Source: Bacteroidetes bacterium UBA3022
GTDB taxonomy: Bacteria > Bacteroidota > Bacteroidia > Chitinophagales > BACL12
Length of the DNA: 64,000 nucleotides
Direction: 5' to 3'
NCBI GenBank assembly: GCA_002346225.1
Contig: DDYY01000055.1
Location: 1,060 to 65,059 of the forward strand
Part shown: one piece after another, positions 35,637 to 41,973 of the stretch
Layout of the letters: each line of letters begins with the position of its first letter
How positions within the stretch are numbered: the first letter of the stretch is position 1
Position numbers and translations under genes: made by a program
Notes under the pieces: model-generated
Told to the model about the DNA's origin: nothing
Seen by the model: the letters and a program-made list of their open reading frames with translations, nothing else
Database searches by the model: none

Positions 35637-36800
35637 TTACTCCATTGATGCTGTTTGCAATTCTACTACGTGTGCGATATCGCCGGCTTTGGCATCGCGG
35701 TACCCTTCTGCCACCAGGGTTTCACCTCCGTCTAGTCCCGAAAGCACCTGTGTCAGTCCGTTGTGCGAGCGACCGCGCTTGATATTGTTCTTGGTGATAA
35801 CACCATCTTTTACAGTAAGCACATAAGGTCCTTCTACACCGTTTTGTACGTATTTGGTGGGGATGACTACCTGATCGGCTTCCATAAACTCGCGGATTTT
35901 CACATAACCCAGCAGGTTAGGTTTCAATACGCCGTCTGCATTGCTCAGCGTTACTTCTACTGAAAAGGTGCGGTTACCAGGATTGATAACCTGGCCTACG
36001 CTGCGGATGGTGGCAGCTGTTTCCATACCGATGGAGGGGAAAGTTACCTGCACCTTGTCACCGCGTTTCAGTTTGCCTACATAGGCTTCCGATACATCGC
36101 ATTCGATTTTCACTTCATTGAGATTCACCACGCGCAGGAGCGGCATGCCCGGAGCTGCCATTTCTCCTTTTTTGGTGATGACCTCATCTACGATTCCTGA
36201 AATGGGCGCACGCAGCTGTGTTTTCGCCCACTGGCTGCGGGTGGTATTGAGGCGCAGCTCCAGGTTTTCCATATTGTTTTTGGCGGTGAGGTACTCTATT
36301 TCAGAGCCGATGTTCTGGTCCCACAAAGATTTGCGTTTTTCATATACTGTTTTAGCAAGATTAAAAGCGCTTTCCAGTTCATCTATGCTTTTCAGAATAA
36401 TCTGATCATCGGTTGTGAGCAATATTTGGCCTGCACTTACAGTCTGACCTTCCTGCACCAGTAAGGATGTAACGGTTCCGCCCACTTCGCTGCTAACCAG
36501 GATATTTCTGTCAGAGCTGATGGTACCCGCTACTTCCACGAACTCTTCGTAGTTGCCGCGCACAACAGGTAAAACGGTAACGGGAATAGTATCGGGAGGT
36601 AATTCCAGACTACCACCGGAAGCAATGATTTCTTTTTCCAGTTCCTGAATTTTGATTTCCAGACCTTTGATTTCCGATTTGTATTGTGAAATCTGTTCCA
36701 GTTTCTGTTCAACAGAATCGGTAGTGGCTTCTTCTCCTTTGCTGCAGGCATTGAGCAGCAAAACGATGGCTAAAGGAATGATGGTGAATATCTTTTTCAT
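35637..36800 (-). CDS. RND efflux periplasmic adaptor (membrane fusion protein), lipoprotein
   Basis: A 387-residue protein with lipobox LNAC (Cys19), a coiled-coil stretch (VEQKLEQISQYKSEIKGLEI), a split lipoyl/barrel-sandwich motif (ILVSSEVGGTVTSLLVQEGQTV and LRAPISGIVDEVITKKGE) and a beta-barrel domain near 230-300. It bridges the inner-membrane pump and the outer-membrane channel. The gene lies in the middle of the efflux operon, 10 bases after the TolC-type gene. Confidence 0.93.
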   Translation of the reverse strand: MKKIFTIIPLAIVLLLNACSKGEEATTDSVEQKLEQISQYKSEIKGLEIKIQELEKEIIASGGSLELPPDTIPVTVLPVVRGNYEEFVEVAGTISSDRNILVSSEVGGTVTSLLVQEGQTVSAGQILLTTDDQIILKSIDELESAFNLAKTVYEKRKSLWDQNIGSEIEYLTAKNNMENLELRLNTTRSQWAKTQLRAPISGIVDEVITKKGEMAAPGMPLLRVVNLNEVKIECDVSEAYVGKLKRGDKVQVTFPSIGMETAATIRSVGQVINPGNRTFSVEVTLSNADGVLKPNLLGYVKIREFMEADQVVIPTKYVQNGVEGPYVLTVKDGVITKNNIKRGRSHNGLTQVLSGLDGGETLVAEGYRDAKAGDIAHVVELQTASME

Positions 36801-36810
36801 TGTATTGATT

Positions 36811-38148
36811 TTACAGGTAGCCCAATGCTTTTTTCAGATTGGTTTTAGCAGATAGGAAATTGTATAAAGCGTTGATGTAATTGGTTTCGGCGTTGAGCAG
36901 GGTGCTTTCAGCATCGGTCAGTTCCAGGCTGGAGCCCAGACCTTCTCGGTATTTAATAAGTGTTATATTATATATTTTTTCCGCTAGTGTGATATTCGAT
37001 TCCTGATTAGTCAGGTTATCGAGTGCGTTAAGGTATTCGGTCTGGTATTGAGCCACTTCCAGGTTAACTGATTGCAGCAGGGTCTGTTCGGCAATCTGCG
37101 ATTGCTCGTAGCCAATCTGGGCACTTTGTACGGCGGCGCTGCGCTGCATACCACTGAAAATGGGCACATTCAGCTGCAGACCCACCAGAAAGGTTTCGAA
37201 CCAGGGCTGGGAAGTGTCGAAGAAATTGAATTCATTCCGCTGTGCTGCCTGTTCGTAAGAACCAATCAATGCCAGTGAAGGCAGGTAAGCCGATTTATTG
37301 GCTTTTATATTCAGTTCGTTGAGGCGCTTGGTAGATTGAATCACACCGAATTCCGGGCGGTTCATATAGTTCATGTCGCCCTGCAGCAGTACCATGTTTT
37401 CGCTCATCTTTTCCAGACCATCGGTGAGGCGAATGGTTTCGGAGAGGTCCATGCCCATTTGGAATTTTAAGAGGTTCAGTGCAAGGGCTTTCTGTCTTTC
37501 GGCATTGTTGCGCATGGTGGCAAGGGTAGAACGGCTGATGGTGAGGCGATCTACATCGATGGACTCTACAAACCCGGCCTTGTTCATTTCAGCAACTTCG
37601 TTCAGCGTCTTGTCCATGATTTCCAGGTTTTTGTCCGCCAGTCGAATCACTTCCTCCGATATCAGCACATTGAAGTAGGCCAATTCCACATTTTTCCGTA
37701 CATCGGCAGCCTCTACCTTGCTCTGCTGTTCCAGCAATTCCACATACACCTTGGCGGCCTGAACGCCGTAGATATAAGGACCACTGAACAGGAGTTGCGA
37801 TACCGAAACACCGGCAGTGAAGTTTTCCGGCACACCGAATTGCAATTCTGCGAACTCACCCGGTTCACCGCCAAAGAATTCAGCGGGAATGAGGGAGGTG
37901 GGAAGGGTAATGAAATGGTTGTAGTTGGCATTGAGGTTTACCTGCGGCAATCCAATGGATGTGCGGGTTTGCAGGGTCGTTTGCCCGTCTGCAATGTCCA
38001 GCTGGCTGGTTTTCATGGCCGGACTGTTCTTGAGCGCATACTCCTGAGCCTGTTCAAGGCTGAGTGGCGTGCCCTCTTGTGCCAGTGTCCATAGGGGCGA
38101 TAGTAGCAGGAGCAAACCCACGGTGAGGGTTTTAATCGATGGTAACAT
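36811..38148 (-). CDS. TolC family outer-membrane efflux channel
   Basis: A 445-residue exported protein with the TolC-type internal duplication: LSLEQAQEYALKNSPAMKTS near the N terminus and, in the second half, NLEVAQYQTEYLNALDNLTN plus ITLIKYREGLGSSLELTDAE, the conserved helical-hairpin signatures. It should trimerise into the outer-membrane duct of the RND pump. Its first 17 bases overlap the end of the TetR gene, suggesting translational coupling. Confidence 0.93.
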   Translation of the reverse strand: MLPSIKTLTVGLLLLLSPLWTLAQEGTPLSLEQAQEYALKNSPAMKTSQLDIADGQTTLQTRTSIGLPQVNLNANYNHFITLPTSLIPAEFFGGEPGEFAELQFGVPENFTAGVSVSQLLFSGPYIYGVQAAKVYVELLEQQSKVEAADVRKNVELAYFNVLISEEVIRLADKNLEIMDKTLNEVAEMNKAGFVESIDVDRLTISRSTLATMRNNAERQKALALNLLKFQMGMDLSETIRLTDGLEKMSENMVLLQGDMNYMNRPEFGVIQSTKRLNELNIKANKSAYLPSLALIGSYEQAAQRNEFNFFDTSQPWFETFLVGLQLNVPIFSGMQRSAAVQSAQIGYEQSQIAEQTLLQSVNLEVAQYQTEYLNALDNLTNQESNITLAEKIYNITLIKYREGLGSSLELTDAESTLLNAETNYINALYNFLSAKTNLKKALGYL

Positions 38149-38758
38149 TGGTTTGGTTTTGATATTGAGCTAAGTATTGAAGTCCTTTTTCAGAGGCAAG
38201 GCCTCTTATATGGTAGGTGATAAATTCGCGGTGTATATCCTGGAAACTGAACATGCCCGGAGGGAATACTTCCGGGTCAACTACTACTTCCATGCGGGCG
38301 ATGTAGGTGCGCGTGATGATTTCCGGGTTGAGGTCCTCACGGTAAAGGCCTTCGGAGATGCCGCGACGGATGTTGTTGATAATGGTCTGGAATACGTCCC
38401 TGTTGCGGTGTTCTACGAATAGTTGCCACGATTCTGGGTGGTATTTCTGGAGGTCGTAAATCAGCGTTGGGTTGATGCCTTTCATCTGGGTGCTGATCCA
38501 TTTAGAAATATTGAGGAGCTCCTCAATGGCATTCTCGCTTTGGTGGGCGATGGTGCAGACCGCTTCGTTTTCGTTGGCGAAATGGAAAGCGGTAACCTTT
38601 TTCATCAGCTCTTTCTTGTTGCTAAAGTGCTGGTAAAGGGTTTTTTTCGACATTCCCAGCTCGCGGGCCACATCGTCCATGGTGATGCTTTTGGCGCCGT
38701 ACTTCATAAAGAGACGGGAGCAGCGTTCTAATATTTTATGTTCATCTGTTAATTCCAC
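38132..38758 (-). CDS. TetR family repressor of the efflux operon
   Basis: A regulator of about 208 residues with an N-terminal helix-turn-helix (KILERCSRLFMKYGAKSITM then ELGMSKKTLYQHFSNKKELM) and a variable helical ligand domain. There is no ATG before the conserved region. A TTG at 38767 or a GTG at 38758 are the options; I favour GTG because the -7 promoter box ends only 7 bases from the TTG. First gene of the operon tetR-tolC-adaptor-RND, so autoregulation together with the pump is likely. Confidence 0.88.
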   Translation of the reverse strand: MELTDEHKILERCSRLFMKYGAKSITMDDVARELGMSKKTLYQHFSNKKELMKKVTAFHFANENEAVCTIAHQSENAIEELLNISKWISTQMKGINPTLIYDLQKYHPESWQLFVEHRNRDVFQTIINNIRRGISEGLYREDLNPEIITRTYIARMEVVVDPEVFPPGMFSFQDIHREFITYHIRGLASEKGLQYLAQYQNQTNVTID

Positions 38759-38774
38759 ACGTTTCAATTGAGTG

Positions 38775-38782
38775 CAAAGGTA
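38775..38782 (-). promoter_or_regulatory. -7 promoter element of the efflux operon
   Basis: CAAAGGTA on the plus strand reads TACCTTTG on the minus strand, an exact TAnnTTTG match, just ahead of the tetR start. Confidence 0.6.
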
Positions 38783-38796
38783 CAGACGAAAACACA

Positions 38797-38824
38797 GGAA
38801 ACTTATTTTAGTTTAAAAGTTTCC
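38797..38824. promoter_or_regulatory. Candidate TetR operator
   Basis: Perfect 8-base arms GGAAACTT and AAGTTTCC separated by 12 bases cover the place where the -33 box would lie relative to the -7 box at 38775-38782. A TetR dimer here would block RNA polymerase, the standard layout for autorepression. Confidence 0.6.
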
Positions 38825-38855
38825 AAAGTTTTTAGATTATTTAACAATTGCTTCA

Positions 38856-38982
38856 AATGGATGCTTAGGTTAACGATTGATAAACTCCTACCGAGGCTCC
38901 TCAATCAGTTCTAAATCCATTCAATGCACTCCAAGCAATGTAGGTCAGATGTCCCCCCGGACGGGGGGCGAAGGGGGGTGAT
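38856..38982 (+). repeat. LE-type repeat, copy 1 (diverged)
   Basis: A 127-base element opening AATGGATGCT, passing TTAACGATTGATAAACTCCT and ending in the canonical 32-base core (38951-38982). It aligns end to end with the copies at 39404 and 40147. Confidence 0.8.
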
Positions 38983-39077
38983 TTGGAAATAGTATTTCAT
39001 CAGTAGGTTTATCTTCAAAAGCTTCTTCCACTTTTCTTTGGGTAAAGGTGGGCCGAGAACAAGGCAAGACTTATTAA

Positions 39078-39167
39078 ATCACCCCTCCCCCTGCGGGTAC
39101 TCCCTTTAACCCGATAGTTATCGGGTCAAACCGGGGAGACGCTTTCTATAAATGCTTGTAATAAGCT
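39078..39167 (-). repeat. Variant RE repeat with ACCCGATA..TATCGGGT hairpin
   Basis: Inverted counterpart of 31994-32092: ATCACCCC at the outer end, a palindrome ACCCGATAGTTATCGGGT, then the RE tail GCTTTCTATAAATGCTTGTA. Confidence 0.75.
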
Positions 39168-39243
39168 TTAACTGAGCCTTCTAAATCATTTCCAATTTCA
39201 TTCCATGTACTCCAGGCAACGTAAGGTAGAGGTACTCATCACC
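39134..39243 (-). repeat. 110-bp inverted-repeat arm, right of the efflux operon
   Basis: Reverse-complement partner (about 8 mismatches in 110) of 31501-31610. It consists of an RE tail fused directly to an LE-like segment. Confidence 0.85.
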
Positions 39244-39306
39244 CCCCTTCACCCCCCGTCCGGGGGGACACTTTCTATAAATGCTTGTTATAAGCTGAAA
39301 AGTTTG
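39238..39306 (-). repeat. RE-type repeat, minus orientation, copy 1
   Basis: The inverted core (39238-39269) followed by CTTTCTATAAATGCTTG and GCTGAAAAGTTTGG. A spacer with CTCCTGCGGCGGGTAA leads to the next LE. The stretch 38983-39237 has no gene. Confidence 0.85.
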
Positions 39307-39403
39307 GTTACCAACATATTTGTGTAGTTACTGAACCTCCTGCGGCGGGTAATTCCTCCGAAGGCGGATAGGGGATTGATTCGATGCTCCTGTTCTTATT
39401 CAC

Positions 39404-39530
39404 AATGGATGCTGTGGTTAACGATTGACAAACTCCAACTGAGCCTCCTAAATCAGTCCGTAACGAATTCCATTATTTCCAATCATGGTAGGTCAGAAGT
39501 CCCCCCGGACGGGGGGTGCAGGGGGGTGAT
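39404..39530 (+). repeat. LE-type repeat, copy 2 (left end of the DUF559 cassette)
   Basis: A 127-base element ending in the core at 39499-39530. It differs from the copy at 40147 at only a few positions across its last 90 bases. Confidence 0.85.
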
Positions 39531-39984
39531 AAAACATCACTTTTTTTCAGGAAAACTGGAAGCATAATTCTCCAATACTTCCCTAATGTCATCAATATTA
39601 TTGAATACCTGATCATCAGAAAAGCGAAGTACTTTCAAATTCATTCGTTCAAAAAAAGCATCTTTTTCTCTATCGTTTTCAATGGTTTCCAAGTATGTAT
39701 CGTGGGTATAACCATCTACCTCAATTACCAGATTCAACTCCTGACAATAGAAATCAGCAATGAATTTCCCCAATGGAACCTGCCGCCTGAATCTAAAACC
39801 CCTGAGCTGCCTTTTACGCAATACTTCGCACCACAGGCGAACCTCAGCTTTTGTGCTGTTGTTTCTGTGGACAGCTGCATAGGTGTTCAAGTACTTCTTA
39901 TATAATCTTCGCATATTGGTTAAGCACAACAATGGTAATAAATTAGTTAGAAATCACCCCCCTTCACCCCCCGTCCGGGGGGAC
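39499..39984. mobile_element. DUF559 nuclease cassette bounded by 32-bp inverted repeats
   Basis: The left core (39499-39530) and right core (39953-39984) are inverted and identical at 31 of 32 positions. They enclose 422 bases holding one leftward gene whose stop codon lies 6 bases inside the left repeat. The outer sides carry the LE and RE sequences found elsewhere in the array, so the gene occupies a slot in a repeat unit. Mobility is inferred; no transposase is present. Confidence 0.6.
39537..39914 (-). CDS. DUF559 domain protein (Vsr-like nuclease fold)
   Basis: A 125-residue protein matching the DUF559 family: STKAEVRLWCEVLRKRQLRG, GFRFRRQVPLGKFIADFYC, LNLVIEVDGYTHD and NDREKDAFFERMNLKVLRFSDDQVFNN. 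The Asp in ADFYC and the Glu/Asp of IEVDG are the likely metal ligands of a PD-(D/E)XK-type nuclease fold related to Vsr mismatch endonucleases. The biochemical activity of the family is not established. It lacks a signal peptide. The ATG at 39914 is chosen over upstream TTG codons. The gene is AT-rich compared with its GC-rich flanking repeats. Confidence 0.85.
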   Translation of the reverse strand: MRRLYKKYLNTYAAVHRNNSTKAEVRLWCEVLRKRQLRGFRFRRQVPLGKFIADFYCQELNLVIEVDGYTHDTYLETIENDREKDAFFERMNLKVLRFSDDQVFNNIDDIREVLENYASSFPEKK

Positions 39985-40020
39985 GCTTTCTATAAATGCT
40001 TGTAATAAGCTGAAAAGTTT
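39953..40020 (-). repeat. RE-type repeat, minus orientation, copy 2 (right end of the DUF559 cassette)
   Basis: The inverted core (39953-39984) plus the tail GCTTTCTATAAATGCTTGTA and GCTGAAAAGTTTGG. The 40021-40146 spacer again contains CTCCTGCGGCGGGTAA and has no gene. Confidence 0.85.
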
Positions 40021-40146
40021 GGGTACAAATTTTATGCGCGAAGCTCTTTTCCCGCGTAGGGCGGGAAGGCCCTCCTGCGGCGGGTAAACACTCTTAAAGC
40101 AGGCCTGGAGTTGATTTGATGCTACATTTCAATTTCGCTATATACG

Positions 40147-40267
40147 CGCTATGGTTTACGATTGATAAACTTCAACTGAGCCTCCTAAATCAGTCCGTAA
40201 CGAATTCTATTATTTCCAATCATGGTAAGTCAGAAGTCCCCCCGGACGGGGGGAGAAGGGGGGTGAT
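40147..40267 (+). repeat. LE-type repeat, copy 3
   Basis: It aligns with LE copy 2 and ends in the core at 40236-40267. No RE follows it before the susD terminator, so this unit is truncated or empty. Confidence 0.85.
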
Positions 40268-40341
40268 TTGGATGTTTTGCCTGCAATGCTCGTACATGTC
40301 GATTAGCAACACACTTCAACTCGCCCTTCTCCAGCAGGCAT

Positions 40342-40369
40342 AAAAAAAGGCCCGTTGAAAAACGGGCCT
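40342..40369 (-). terminator. Terminator of the susCD operon
   Basis: A 9-base stem AGGCCCGTT/AACGGGCCT with a GAAA loop. On the minus strand it is followed by a seven-U run, 22 bases past the susD stop. Confidence 0.85.
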
Positions 40370-40390
40370 GATATTGTTGTCACCACACCA

Positions 40391-41962
40391 TCAATAACCG
40401 GGGTTTTGCACCAGATTCTGATTGGCAGTAATATCTGCAAATGGTAATGGATAAAGATTGAAGTTTTCAGGAATACTGGTTCCGTTGGGATCATTTCCTT
40501 TCCACTGCCATACATAAGCACTTCCGGAGAACAAGCCATAACGCACCAGATCTGTACGGCGATGACCTTCCCAGTAAAGCTCACGCATGCGCTCATTCAA
40601 CACGTCCTCCAGCGTTATGCTTCCCGCATTGTTGGATGCATCTCCGTAAGCGCGCTCACGCAGTTGGTTGAACAATGCCAATCCAGTTCCTACATCTCCA
40701 CCACCGCGCAGGGCTGCTTCTACATACATCAGGTATACATCAGCCAGACGGAACAGAGGGAAGTCGATGTCAACAAACTGACCTACAGGATCAGAGCCTG
40801 CCTCACCAGCCTGGGTAACATTTTTCCACTTGGCTACCGCATAACCATTGGTAAATTCCTGAACAGTATCTACACTCAATGTTTGTCCGTCGGTATAGAA
40901 TATGTACCGTCCGTCCTCTGTATCAGGAAATGCATTGGGAAGGGTCGGTAAGGCGCGCAAACCGGCCCAGCCATTCGCTACACCAAAATCACCGGCAGGC
41001 ATGCTACCACCAATGGAAGCATGTACCAGGAAGCTGGTTCCACCATAGGTCTGTGTATTCAAACCATCGTAGGTAACAGGGAATATAATCTCGTTGCTCA
41101 GGTGGTTATCGGCAAAGAACAGATGCTCGTAATTGGGTTCCAGAGAGTAACCTGCATCGATAACTTTCTGGCAATAGGTAACACAGTCTGCATAGCGGTT
41201 GGTACCGCGATATACTTCTGCATTCAGGTACATCTTAGCTAATAATGTCCATACGGCGGCTTTGTCGGCACGCGCATATTCATTGGCCCTTGCATCTACC
41301 ATCAGGTTTTCCAGTTCCAGCAACTCTCCTTCAATATAATCGAAGAGATCTGCGCGCTGAATCTGTTCCGGGAAGCCGGCTCCCGGCAGGTCTTCTTCGG
41401 TTACAAAAGGTACATTACCGAACAAGTCCATCGCATGGTAGTAGCTTAGCGCACGCAGGTAACGGGCCTCCGCCTGATATACACGGATGCGTTCCTGATC
41501 GGCTGCGGCGAATCCTTTTTCATTCATCCAGTCATCTGAACAGTAGCGGATGAACTCGTTACAGAGTGGAATTTGATAGAAAATTCTGTAATACATCGCC
41601 TGAACGAAATTGCTGGTGGAGTTCCATGTGCCGCTGTTCAACTCGGGAATACCCGGGTCATTCCAGCCACAGATAGCTTCATCAGTAGGCAGCTCCTGCA
41701 GGTTCCACAATACGCGAACGTATGCCGAGAAACCTTCGTCAATACCGCTGATGTCAGGGCTACCCGCAGGTCCCTGGTTACCGGTGATGGATAAGCCGGC
41801 ATACAGCTTGGCCAACACGTTGATGTAGTTGTCGGGATCTGAATATACCGCTTCCGTGTTCAAGCCGTACTTAGGCGTGAGATCCAGCTCCTTGAAGCAG
41901 GAACTGAATAACATGCTGACAGTTGCAAGGGTGGTCAGACTCCATATATATTCTCTTTTCAT
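40391..41962 (-). CDS. susD: SusD/RagB family outer-membrane glycan-binding lipoprotein
   Basis: A 523-residue lipoprotein (LFSSC, Cys22) with the SusD start (ELDLTPKYGLNTEAVYSDPDNY), the helical TPR-like region (RIRVYQAEARYLRALSYYHAMDLFGNVPFVTEE) and the C-terminal GHRRTDLVRYGLF plus LYPLPFADITANQNLVQNPGY. It caps the SusC channel and captures oligosaccharides or other nutrients at the surface. It follows susC by 11 bases. The ligand cannot be read from sequence; the GH13 enzymes within 10 kb make alpha-glucan plausible. Confidence 0.95.
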   Translation of the reverse strand: MKREYIWSLTTLATVSMLFSSCFKELDLTPKYGLNTEAVYSDPDNYINVLAKLYAGLSITGNQGPAGSPDISGIDEGFSAYVRVLWNLQELPTDEAICGWNDPGIPELNSGTWNSTSNFVQAMYYRIFYQIPLCNEFIRYCSDDWMNEKGFAAADQERIRVYQAEARYLRALSYYHAMDLFGNVPFVTEEDLPGAGFPEQIQRADLFDYIEGELLELENLMVDARANEYARADKAAVWTLLAKMYLNAEVYRGTNRYADCVTYCQKVIDAGYSLEPNYEHLFFADNHLSNEIIFPVTYDGLNTQTYGGTSFLVHASIGGSMPAGDFGVANGWAGLRALPTLPNAFPDTEDGRYIFYTDGQTLSVDTVQEFTNGYAVAKWKNVTQAGEAGSDPVGQFVDIDFPLFRLADVYLMYVEAALRGGGDVGTGLALFNQLRERAYGDASNNAGSITLEDVLNERMRELYWEGHRRTDLVRYGLFSGSAYVWQWKGNDPNGTSIPENFNLYPLPFADITANQNLVQNPGY

Positions 41963-41973
41963 ATTCATAATAT

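Noticed and set aside
39376..39567. Short frames across the repeats (also 40116-40343 and 31525-31851)
   Set aside because: They run through repeat cores and translate the G/C runs; LE1 carries a stop in the matching frame. Not supported as genes, though noted as a finding.
31437..40267. The repeated GC cores could be taken for a CRISPR array
   Set aside because: Spacing is irregular, copies occur in both orientations, spacers are themselves repeated, and no cas genes are present.
32161..40267. Composite transposon carrying the efflux operon
   Set aside because: No transposase, target-site duplication or matched element ends were found; only the inverted repeats can be supported.
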